The notes under the pieces are model-generated. The model saw only the letters and a program-made list of their open reading frames with translations, did not search any database and was not told the DNA's origin. A stretch of DNA of 5,968 nucleotides, taken from NCBI GenBank assembly GCA_903939355.1, contig CAJAHC010000437.1:1-5968 (forward strand), in the 5' to 3' direction. Position numbers and translations under genes: made by a program. Of this stretch, positions 1-5,892 are shown in pieces. The number at the start of each line of letters is the position of its first letter. Position 1 is the first letter of the stretch. This stretch comes from an uncultured Methylococcaceae bacterium. Lineage in GTDB: Bacteria; Pseudomonadota; Gammaproteobacteria; Methylococcales; Methylomonadaceae.

Positions 1-42
1 GCCTTGGGTGCCGCGGTTCTTTCAGACGTGATACCAGACTAA
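1..42 (+). CDS. C-terminal end of an upstream gene, possibly a hexapeptide acyltransferase (partial)
   Basis: Frame 1 is open from the window edge and ends with TAA at 40-42, giving the tail ALGAAVLSDVIPD. The stop lies 12 bases before the first start codon of the next gene, as expected inside an operon. The tail resembles the G-A-x-A-V-V-x-x-D-V-P segment near the end of left-handed-beta-helix (hexapeptide) acyltransferases, which often N-acetylate amino sugars made by aminotransferases like the one at 2019-3128. Most members continue about 20 residues beyond this segment, so either this one is short or the likeness is chance. Thirteen residues are too few for an assignment. Frame 2 also closes early, with TGA at 29-31, so the choice of frame rests on the motif and spacing only. 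Confidence 0.35.
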   Translation, partial: ALGAAVLSDVIPD

Positions 43-54
43 ACATCCTCAATA

Positions 55-1023
55 ATGCTAAATTATTCAAAAACTATACCACCCATGCGATGCATTTCAG
101 TTGTTGTGCCTGTTTATAACGGCGCTAAAACTATCCCCAAACTCATCGAACAGCTTGACAAACACCTGAGACCACAAAACGCGTTAGAACTCATTTTGGT
201 CAACGATGGAAGCACGCGTGACAATTCCGATGAGGTTTGCGAGGTTGCGGCGCAACAAAACGACTGGATTGTTTATATAGAACTTTCGACCAATTTCGGT
301 GAACATAACGCCGTCATGGCGGGGTTGAACCACAGTACGGGTGACTACGTCGTGATCATGGATGATGATCTGCAAAACCCGCCTCATGAAGTCATTCGAT
401 TGGTTGATGAACTCGACCGAGGGGATTACGACGTGGTTTTTTCTTTCTACAAAAAAACACAACAGGGGATGATTAGAAATTTGGGGAGCGCTTTTAATAA
501 CCTGATCGCAACTTATATCCTAAAGAAACCAAGAGATCTCTACCTTTCGTCATTCAAGTGTATCAGTCGGTCGATGGTTAAAGAGGTCATCAAGTATGAC
601 GGTCCTTCCCCTTACATCGACGGCCTGATCCTGAGAAGCACCACCCGTTACGGTCGGCTAGAAGTGGAGCATTCCAGCCGAGAGGTCGGACGCTCAGGCT
701 ATACGCTGCGCAAACTTGTGAGCCTTTGGCTCAGTATGTTCACAAACTTCTCTATCTTGCCACTGCGCGTTGCCAGTTCAATTGGATTGCTGCTTGCCAC
801 TTTAAGCGGCTTAGCGGGAATTGTTGTCATTATCGAAAAAATCATGAACCCAGATCTCCCCACGGGTTGGGCATCACTTTTTGTTGCACTTTTATTTATG
901 TCCAGCGTGCAGCTTTTAGCTATCGGTTTGATGGGCGAGTACCTAGGGAGGGTGCTAATGAAGCTAAATAAGACGCCTCAGTTTGTGGTGCGAAGAACCA
1001 TCCGCAGTAAGGAGCAAGCCTAA
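55..1023 (+). CDS. Family 2 glycosyltransferase, DPM1/GtrB/ArnC-like (polyprenyl-phosphate sugar transferase)
   Basis: This 322-residue protein has a cytosolic GT-A domain followed by two membrane helices. Visible marks are SVVVPVYNG (15-23), VNDGS (49-53) and the acidic, metal- and nucleotide-binding stretch MDDDLQNPP (102-110), which is the hallmark of the DPM/GtrB/ArnC branch. YLSSFK (163-168) and SGYTLRKL (214-221) are also typical. Helices lie at about 233-261 and 270-295, with the conserved GEYLGR at 294-299. Family members usually move a sugar from a nucleotide donor to undecaprenyl or dolichyl phosphate on the inner membrane face. The exact sugar cannot be read. The length is normal and no part seems missing. 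The start is uncertain: ATG at 55 and ATG at 85 (residue 11) are both in frame and neither has a clear Shine-Dalgarno. The core begins at residue 12-15, so both would give a complete enzyme. The gene abuts the SDR gene without a gap. In many loci such a GT pairs with a GtrA flippase; none is intact here, but see 3112-3273. Confidence 0.93.
   Translation: MLNYSKTIPPMRCISVVVPVYNGAKTIPKLIEQLDKHLRPQNALELILVNDGSTRDNSDEVCEVAAQQNDWIVYIELSTNFGEHNAVMAGLNHSTGDYVVIMDDDLQNPPHEVIRLVDELDRGDYDVVFSFYKKTQQGMIRNLGSAFNNLIATYILKKPRDLYLSSFKCISRSMVKEVIKYDGPSPYIDGLILRSTTRYGRLEVEHSSREVGRSGYTLRKLVSLWLSMFTNFSILPLRVASSIGLLLATLSGLAGIVVIIEKIMNPDLPTGWASLFVALLFMSSVQLLAIGLMGEYLGRVLMKLNKTPQFVVRRTIRSKEQA
1008..1014 (+). promoter_or_regulatory. 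Ribosome binding site for the TTG-started SDR gene
   Basis: TAAGGAG lies nine bases before the TTG at 1024, inside the last codons of the glycosyltransferase gene. It is the clearest Shine-Dalgarno in the window. It decides the start, because the frame has no ATG near its N-terminus and the in-frame region upstream is closed by the TAA-TTG junction region. Confidence 0.7.
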
Positions 1024-2022
1024 TTGGTTTATGACGAAAGCTGGTATTCAGGCCGATCAGTTTTAATTACCGGGGGTCTCGGATTTATCGGAAGCTCACT
1101 GGCCATCCGCATGGTGGCCCTTGGGGCGAAAGTTACTTTATTAGATGCCATGCTTAAGGAATGTGGCGGCAACTGGAAAAATATTGAACCCATCCGTGAG
1201 CAAGTCCGTATCTTCCAAGATGATATGCGTAACTTTCAAGCCTTATCTCTAGTTGTCAAAGAGCAAGATGCAATATTTCATTTGGCAGGACAGGTCAGTC
1301 ACGGCAACAGCATGCGCGAGCCCTTGACTGACTTAGGGTTGAACTGCGTGTCAACCATGAATTTGGTTGAGGCTTGCCGTATACACAACCCTAAGGCCCG
1401 CATTGTCTTCACCTCGACAAGGCAAGTCTATGGCGTTCCACAGAAGCTTCCCGTTAAAGAAAACCACCCAGTATTACCAATTGATGTTAACGGCATCAAC
1501 AAACTCGCCGCTGAATACTACCACCTGCTGTACCACCGAACCTACAACCTTAAGTCAACGGTTTTACGGCTAACGAATACTTACGGACCAAGACTTCAAA
1601 TTCAAAATGACCGGCAGGGATTTATCGGTGTATTTCTCAAGCAATGTCTAAGCGGAAGAGAGATTGATATATTTGGCGATGGGATGCAGGTGCGCGACTT
1701 CAACTACGTGGATGATGTGGTGCAAGCGCTAGTCCTCTCGCTGCTGCATGATCAATGCTTTGGACATATTTTTAACCTAGGGTCTAGGGACCGATATACT
1801 CTCTTACATTTTGCACAAACACTGGCCACCCTAACAGATGTAACTTACAAACTAATCCCTTTCCCAGTGGACAAGAAACTAATCGACATTGGCAACTATT
1901 ACGGTGATTACTCTGCATTTTCTGACATTACTGGCTGGCAGCCCCAAATGGATCTCCACGAAGGCTTGGCCAAGACGCTTGCTTATTTCCAAGCCCACCG
2001 TATCAACTATTTAACCGCATGA
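1024..2022 (+). CDS. NAD(P)-dependent sugar-nucleotide epimerase/dehydratase (extended SDR family)
   Basis: A 332-residue Rossmann enzyme, full length for the extended SDRs that epimerise, dehydrate or reduce nucleotide sugars. The dinucleotide-binding motif is TGGLGFIG (16-23, glycines 17, 20 and 23), followed by HLAGQVSH. The catalytic Ser/Thr region is FTSTRQVYG (129-137). Substrate-side motifs are TNTYGPR (184-190), GDG (218-220) and RDFNYVDDV (224-232). The usual YxxxK is NGINK (156-160): the lysine K160 is kept but the tyrosine position holds N156. From memory, a subfamily near UDP-glucose 4-epimerase and CDP-sugar epimerases carries the same DVNGINK block, so this may be a subfamily trait and not damage. 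Everything else looks intact. The start is TTG directly after the previous TAA, supported by TAAGGAG at 1008-1014. The end overlaps the aminotransferase start by four bases (ATGA). Inferred role: preparing a nucleotide-linked intermediate, perhaps the substrate of the aminotransferase. Confidence 0.92.
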   Translation: MVYDESWYSGRSVLITGGLGFIGSSLAIRMVALGAKVTLLDAMLKECGGNWKNIEPIREQVRIFQDDMRNFQALSLVVKEQDAIFHLAGQVSHGNSMREPLTDLGLNCVSTMNLVEACRIHNPKARIVFTSTRQVYGVPQKLPVKENHPVLPIDVNGINKLAAEYYHLLYHRTYNLKSTVLRLTNTYGPRLQIQNDRQGFIGVFLKQCLSGREIDIFGDGMQVRDFNYVDDVVQALVLSLLHDQCFGHIFNLGSRDRYTLLHFAQTLATLTDVTYKLIPFPVDKKLIDIGNYYGDYSAFSDITGWQPQMDLHEGLAKTLAYFQAHRINYLTA

Positions 2023-3128
2023 CTGCACAAACCATCAAGATGTTTGATTATCGGGATCAGTATCTTGATCTTGAAAACGAAGTGCTCGGTGCGGTGCAAC
2101 GCGTGCTGCGCTCAGGCGAATTGATTCTTGGATCAGAAGTTAAGAAATTTGAGTCAGGATTTTCAGATTTTTTGGGGTATGACACCCACAGCTTAGGCGT
2201 AGCCAATGGCACTGATGCCTTGGTTATTTGCCTGATGGCGCTTGGCGTTGGGCCGGGTGATGAGGTTATCACTGTAGCGAATACCGCTGTGCCAACAGTC
2301 AGCGCAATACGAATGGTTGGGGCGACGCCAGTATTCGCCGACGTGGATCCCGAAACCTCTCTAATGGACTTAAATCTCGTACCAGGCCTCATTACGTCAA
2401 AAACTCGCGCGATCCTACCTGTTCATTTATTTGGCAATGCTGTCAATATGCCAGTGCTTTTAGATATCGCGCGAACACAAAGTATCCCTGTTGTCGAAGA
2501 TTGCGCGCAAGCTCACGGTACTCTGTTCAATGGGCGTGCAGTTGGAACGTTTGGTCATGCGGCAGCGTTTTCATTTTATCCAACGAAAAACCTTGGTGCA
2601 TATGGTGATGGTGGGCTGTGCGCAAGCACAGATGCATCGCTCGCCAAAGAAATGCGGCGGATTCGCAAGTATGGTTTTGATGAACTATATTATGCGGAAC
2701 GCGAGGGAATTAACAGCCGTCTCGACGAAGTGCAGGCGGCGATCCTAAACATTAAACTCAGGTACCTGCCCGCACAATTACACAAACGACGAGAACTTGC
2801 TGAGGTATATAAGGCTGGCCTGCCCAGTTCTCTGAGACACATGGCAGCAACATCGAGTGTTGAGCATGCTTATCACCTCTTTGTGGTGCGCTCAAAGGAC
2901 CGTGATGCCCTCAGGGCAGCGCTGGCAAGTCGCAATATTCAGACTGGCATTCACTATCCGTTCCCGATTCATCGAATGAGAGGCTACACATTTTTAGGCT
3001 ATCAGGACCAAAGCTTGCCCATCACTGAGGCTCTTGCCAACGAAATCGTTTCTTTGCCTCTTTATCCAGAATTACCTATGGAAAGCGTTCATCGAGTGCT
3101 CGATACACTGCATGAAATCCTGGATTGA
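2019..3128 (+). CDS. PLP-dependent sugar aminotransferase, DegT/DnrJ/EryC1/StrS family
   Basis: A 369-residue fold-type I aminotransferase that should transfer an amino group, usually from glutamate, to a keto group on a nucleotide-linked deoxy sugar in the cytosol. Visible features are NGTDAL near residues 64-69 (phosphate cup), VVEDCAQAHG (158-167) with D161 expected to contact the PLP ring nitrogen and Q164 nearby, and SFYPTKNLGAYGDGG (185-199), where K190 is the expected Schiff-base lysine. NSRLDEVQA (232-240) is the usual active-site loop. All key residues are present and the length is typical. It resembles the FdtB/QdtB type that makes 3-amino-3,6-dideoxyhexoses, but 4-aminotransferases share these motifs, so the carbon position is open. 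The start at 2019 overlaps the SDR stop (ATGA), suggesting translational coupling. ATG at 2040 (residue 8) is an alternative; neither has a good Shine-Dalgarno. Confidence 0.94.
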   Translation: MTAQTIKMFDYRDQYLDLENEVLGAVQRVLRSGELILGSEVKKFESGFSDFLGYDTHSLGVANGTDALVICLMALGVGPGDEVITVANTAVPTVSAIRMVGATPVFADVDPETSLMDLNLVPGLITSKTRAILPVHLFGNAVNMPVLLDIARTQSIPVVEDCAQAHGTLFNGRAVGTFGHAAAFSFYPTKNLGAYGDGGLCASTDASLAKEMRRIRKYGFDELYYAEREGINSRLDEVQAAILNIKLRYLPAQLHKRRELAEVYKAGLPSSLRHMAATSSVEHAYHLFVVRSKDRDALRAALASRNIQTGIHYPFPIHRMRGYTFLGYQDQSLPITEALANEIVSLPLYPELPMESVHRVLDTLHEILD

Positions 3129-3273
3129 AACTCTTAAAATTTTAAGATATTGGTACCAGAACCACCTGCGCATTAACTTTACAAGTACATTCAAGCACCA
3201 CCAACCCTTTGCTATGATATTTATGACGACGGTAAATTTTGTGATTCAACGTAGTTGGGTGTTTAAGTCATGA
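3112..3273 (+). pseudogene. Short open frame ending in a GtrA-like motif, possible remnant
   Basis: This frame encodes 53 residues from an ATG inside the end of the aminotransferase gene and stops at the TGA that overlaps the methyltransferase start (ATGA, 3270-3273). Its end, VNFVIQRSWVFK (residues 41-52, bases 3232-3267), resembles the conserved N-F-x-x-x-R-x-W-V-F core between helices 2 and 3 of GtrA-type membrane proteins (PF04138). GtrA proteins are about 120-140 residues with four helices and work with GtrB-like glycosyltransferases such as the one at 55-1023. Here the N-terminal part is not hydrophobic and helices 3 and 4 are absent, so it could not be a working flippase. I see no matching pieces in the other two frames of the gap. 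No Shine-Dalgarno precedes the ATG. It may be a remnant of a lost gtrA, a small coupled leader frame, or chance. Confidence 0.3.
3210..3218 (+). promoter_or_regulatory. Candidate extended -10 promoter ahead of the methyltransferase gene
   Basis: TGCTATGAT combines the TGn extension with a -10 hexamer one base from consensus (TATGAT at 3213-3218). The -35 position at suitable spacing (TTCAAG, 3190-3195) is poor, as is common for extended -10 promoters. Transcription would begin near 3225, leaving a leader of about 45 bases before ATG 3270. It lies in the only sizeable gap among the first four genes, so a second transcription start here is plausible, but the match could be chance in AT-rich DNA. 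Confidence 0.3.
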
Positions 3274-4025
3274 TCGATAATCGTCGTGAGTATGAAGTGA
3301 TGGCTGAAGTGGAGTCCAATCATTGGTGGTACCGCATTCTGCATAGCCTCGTTTTGGAGAGCATCGAACGCGAACTAATGTCACCGAACATCCATATATT
3401 AGACGCGGGTTGTGGAACTGGCGGACTCATACATAGTCTCAAAGCGGCCGGCTATCGACAGGTCAAGGGATTTGACCTCTCTCCAATTGCGGTCGACATT
3501 TGTCAAAAGAAAGGGTTTGATGTTCAATTGGGTAGCCTGAACGACATTGCAACGATACAAGCGCCTGCAAAGTTTGATGTCATTATCAGCAATGACACGC
3601 TCTACTATTTATCTGCCGACCAACAGTCGGCCTTTTTTAAAAATGCCAACATGCGCTTGAATAGGGGCGGGCTTCTAATAATGAATATGCCCGCACTGGC
3701 GGCATTTCGTGGTACTCATGACCGAGCTGTTGGAATTCTTCATCGCTTTAATCGGCTCGAGGTGAAGGAGCTTATTAAGTCAGCTGGTTTTGAAACACTA
3801 ACGCTGCGCTACTGGCCCTTGAGTCTATCGCCTGCTATTTTTATTGTTCGGTCATGGCAAAGACTTATATACGACCCCGCTAGTTTAATCAAACCGTTGT
3901 CTGACCTGAAATCTCACAGTGTTTTGCTCAACAGCTTGCTTTGTCGCTTAATTAGACTCGAAATACGCCTAGCCAGAAATACACCATTTGGCAGTTCTTT
4001 GTTTACTGTCCTTCGGCGAACTTAA
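3270..4025 (+). CDS. Class I SAM-dependent methyltransferase
   Basis: A 251-residue Rossmann methyltransferase. The N-terminal EYEVMAEVESNHWWY (7-21) matches the E-x-x-HWWY signature of methyltransferases often found in polysaccharide and secondary-metabolite loci. Motif I is LDAGCGTG (44-51), which binds SAM. GFDLS (67-71) carries D69, expected to hold the SAM ribose. FDVIISNDTLYYL is the post-II/motif IV region, and RLNRGGLLIMNMP fits the strand 5 region. The target is not readable: sugar hydroxyl or amino methylation is an inference from the locus, and some relatives with this signature act on other small molecules. The start at 3270 is preferred because it retains the whole N-terminal signature; ATG 3300 (residue 11) would cut into it. 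No good Shine-Dalgarno is present at either. The stop TAA at 4023-4025 is the last point before the composition of the DNA changes. Confidence 0.88.
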   Translation: MIDNRREYEVMAEVESNHWWYRILHSLVLESIERELMSPNIHILDAGCGTGGLIHSLKAAGYRQVKGFDLSPIAVDICQKKGFDVQLGSLNDIATIQAPAKFDVIISNDTLYYLSADQQSAFFKNANMRLNRGGLLIMNMPALAAFRGTHDRAVGILHRFNRLEVKELIKSAGFETLTLRYWPLSLSPAIFIVRSWQRLIYDPASLIKPLSDLKSHSVLLNSLLCRLIRLEIRLARNTPFGSSLFTVLRRT

Positions 4026-4207
4026 TGGTCACTCAGATCTGCGATAGATATTTCCCTTATCAGAGAAGGAAGACTCTTTTCTCCTCTATATACTAGAGTA
4101 ACAATTGAAACTTGAATAGATGCATCTGATTGAGTCATTGAATTAGTTTGTTAGTTTTTTGTCTACAAAACAACATTAGATATTAAAAAGCAAGACCTCT
4201 AGATATG

Positions 4208-4233
4208 CTCAACTGATTGAGTGGATAAACTCA
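4208..4233. repeat. Two mutually exclusive small inverted repeats at the candidate promoter
   Basis: CTCAA (4208-4212) pairs with TTGAG (4217-4221) around a CTGA loop, and TGAGT (4218-4222) also pairs with ACTCA (4229-4233) around GGATAA. The shared middle arm could pair only one way at a time. It abuts the TATAAT at 4234, so it could be an operator half-site arrangement. The arms are only five bases, so chance is a real possibility. Confidence 0.3.
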
Positions 4234-4239
4234 TATAAT
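4234..4239 (+). promoter_or_regulatory. Candidate -10 element of a promoter for the membrane-protein gene
   Basis: TATAAT is a perfect -10 hexamer. The expected -35 positions (4210-4217) are poor. TTGAGT at 4217-4222 looks like a -35, but is only 11 bases upstream, too close to pair with it. The start of transcription would be near 4246, giving a leader of about 44 bases before ATG 4290. A separate promoter fits the 264-base gap and the change in base composition. Confidence 0.35.
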
Positions 4240-4289
4240 ATTAGTATCAACAGTACTAGAAAATATAAAAATAATGAGCTTTTAAAAAA

Positions 4290-5822
4290 ATGGGGCTAGC
4301 GCAACGTTTACTTTGGCTTCTTACCGTTGCATGGGGATCCGCAATCCCTTGGATGTCAACTCGGCCACCATTAATTGATTTGCCGCAACATGCGGGTCAA
4401 ATTGCACTCTTAAGCGACTATTTTTCAGCAAGCTTCCACTGGATTAGCCTAGTAAGCCCTAATTTTTTTACACCCTACTTAACGACTTATGGATTGATTT
4501 TTATCCTTCACCAGATATTTTCAATCACCATAGCAATCAAAATCATCCTTTCATTATGTTTTTTATCCTTCGTTGGAATGTGTTTTGGGCTACGTAAAGA
4601 GTTAAATAGCAACCCACAATTAGATTGGTTATTTTTAATAGGATATTTTGGATATGCATGGACTTGGGGGTTTATTTCCTTTTTAATCGCCACTCCAATC
4701 AGTCTTTTAGCGATTTGGACTTATTTAAGATTCTTAAGATCGAAGCATTTCTCTAGTGGGCTACTAGTTACATTTATTGGGTCCTTACTCTTAATTTCTC
4801 ATGGATTGATGTTTGGTTGCTTTTTTATGATTTGCTCACTGATGCTGGTTCAAGATTGGCGGTTTAATGGCTTTAGATTAGAAAAATTAATGCCGCTTTT
4901 ATTTCTAATTTTTTTTGGCGTCATGATTGCTTTTGCAACTTCTTATGCGCAGACAAACCTCGCCAGCGATGGTGTGGAGCTATTATTATTTATCTGGAAC
5001 TACGACTTAATCTTGCGCCTTAAGGAATTCTTGACCTACCCGTTTGACCAAAGCTTACGGAATGGGATCCCATTAGCCATGGTGATATTAGTAATACCTT
5101 TTTTACTCAAGTTACGCTTTTGTTCATATAAATCGCCAGCCTTTATACCCTTCATTGTTTTAGTAACTATTTTCTTTTTGGGTCCAACCTTTGCATTAAA
5201 AACTCAATATTTATATCAAAGATTTGCAATATTTTTATTTCCGTTTTTTGCTTTTTTGTTTATAGCTATTGAATCGCAAAGAAAATTTACTTGTTTAGAA
5301 AGGTTCCTGAGTCTAGCCGCTAAAGTCTTGCTAATTGGATGTATTTGGTTTCAATTTTGGACTTATAGCTTAGAGGCAAGATCGTTTTCAAAAGAATCGG
5401 CGCCCTTTGAAGCAATGATTAAAGTAATGAATCCTCATGAACGCGCACTATATTTGCCCATCAACGCGGAAAGTGATGCTCAAAATAGAGACAACATATA
5501 CCTTCACTATGGTCAATGGTATCAAGCTGAAAAAGGTGGTTTTGTAGACTTTAATTTTGCTTGGTTTCCTGTGGTGATAATGCGCTTTAACCAAAATGAA
5601 AGTAGCCCAATAAAGTTAGGCTTTGAATGGGAGCCAATTAAGTTTGATTGGCAAAAAAATAATGGGGAACTTTTTAAGTACTTTATTATAAAAAGCAAAA
5701 AAGAGATTGATCCCGCAGACCTTTTCAAAGGAGCGGCCTGTATACCCACAAGGATATTCTTTGAACAAGAGTGGCAACTCTTTGAAAAATCAAATTGCCA
5801 AGATATGTTATCCACTAAATAG
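4290..5822 (+). CDS. Polytopic membrane protein of unknown function, possible GT-C glycosyltransferase
   Basis: A 510-residue protein with roughly ten or eleven membrane segments in the first 360 residues (for example about 6-22, 64-100, 112-150, 156-188, 200-220, 258-275, 284-302, 310-327 and 341-360) and a soluble C-terminal part of about 150 residues. The first loop carries RPPLIDLPQHAGQ (25-37), with D30 and H34 just after helix 1, where GT-C enzymes such as ArnT and PMT place their catalytic acidic residue. The C-terminal part contains YLHYGQWYQAEKGG (404-417). This plan suggests a glycosyltransferase using a lipid-linked sugar on the periplasmic face, but I do not recognise a named family, and a polymerase or other assembly factor is possible. 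The start is ATG 4290; a nearby ATG at 4274 closes at once, and no good Shine-Dalgarno is visible. The gene is clearly AT-richer than the first four and is separated from them by 264 bases, suggesting different ancestry. Confidence 0.85.
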   Translation: MGLAQRLLWLLTVAWGSAIPWMSTRPPLIDLPQHAGQIALLSDYFSASFHWISLVSPNFFTPYLTTYGLIFILHQIFSITIAIKIILSLCFLSFVGMCFGLRKELNSNPQLDWLFLIGYFGYAWTWGFISFLIATPISLLAIWTYLRFLRSKHFSSGLLVTFIGSLLLISHGLMFGCFFMICSLMLVQDWRFNGFRLEKLMPLLFLIFFGVMIAFATSYAQTNLASDGVELLLFIWNYDLILRLKEFLTYPFDQSLRNGIPLAMVILVIPFLLKLRFCSYKSPAFIPFIVLVTIFFLGPTFALKTQYLYQRFAIFLFPFFAFLFIAIESQRKFTCLERFLSLAAKVLLIGCIWFQFWTYSLEARSFSKESAPFEAMIKVMNPHERALYLPINAESDAQNRDNIYLHYGQWYQAEKGGFVDFNFAWFPVVIMRFNQNESSPIKLGFEWEPIKFDWQKNNGELFKYFIIKSKKEIDPADLFKGAACIPTRIFFEQEWQLFEKSNCQDMLSTK

Positions 5823-5828
5823 GTGAAC

Positions 5829-5849
5829 TTTGGTAACGATTTTGGTAAC
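5829..5849. repeat. Tandem 12-base repeat downstream of the membrane-protein gene
   Basis: TTTGGTAAC occurs at 5829-5837 and again at 5841-5849, separated by GAT, giving a 12-base period. It sits between the stop codon at 5822 and the tRNA and overlaps the first bases of the hairpin at 5848-5878. Short direct repeats beside a tRNA 3' end can be arm-type sites for a tyrosine integrase, but no integrase gene is in the window. Confidence 0.55.
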
Positions 5850-5878
5850 AAGGGTGTTGTATCTCTACAAACCCTTGT
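5848..5878. terminator. Strong hairpin between convergent genes, candidate bidirectional terminator
   Basis: ACAAGGGT (5848-5855) pairs with ACCCTTGT (5871-5878), and TTGTA (5857-5861) pairs with TACAA (5866-5870) around a TCTC loop. This makes 13 base pairs with one bulged G at 5856. It lies where transcripts of the membrane-protein gene (plus) and tRNA-Ser (minus) meet. Neither side is followed by a T-run, so it is not a textbook intrinsic terminator; it may stabilise 3' ends or act with Rho. Confidence 0.5.
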
Positions 5879-5892
5879 CCCGCCTATTGACT

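Larger units (their letters stand above)
4026..4289. other. AT-rich intergenic gap with small repeats and no convincing gene
   Basis: No reading frame of useful length is visible here. The gap holds a weak hairpin (CTCTA 4084-4088 with TAGAG 4094-4098), a 10-base palindrome AGATGCATCT (4118-4127), two copies of CTGATTGAGT (4126-4135 and 4213-4222), and overlapping inverted repeats near the candidate promoter. There is no GC-rich stem followed by a T-run, so no clear intrinsic terminator for the upstream genes. A 23-codon frame starts at 4025 overlapping the methyltransferase stop (TAATG) and ends at 4096; it resembles nothing I know. Confidence 0.6.

Noticed and set aside
184..462. Minus-strand open frame of 92 codons
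   Set aside because: It lies fully inside the glycosyltransferase gene, whose conserved motifs on the plus strand are unambiguous. The translation shows no recognisable domain.
2057..2392. Minus-strand open frame of 111 codons
   Set aside because: It is antisense to the aminotransferase N-terminal half and has low-complexity Thr/Ser/Pro content typical of a shadow frame.
4025..4096. A 23-codon frame starting at TAATG after the methyltransferase
   Set aside because: The overlap suggests coupling, but the peptide is very short, lacks any recognisable motif, has no Shine-Dalgarno of note, and begins where the DNA turns AT-rich.
4084..4098. Hairpin CTCTA/TAGAG as a terminator for the first operon
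   Set aside because: Only five mostly A/T pairs and no following T-run, so it is too weak for an intrinsic terminator.
5522..5851. Minus-strand open frame of 109 codons over the end of the membrane-protein gene
   Set aside because: It is antisense to the C-terminal part of an intact long gene, has no recognisable motif, and would begin inside the hairpin and repeat region.
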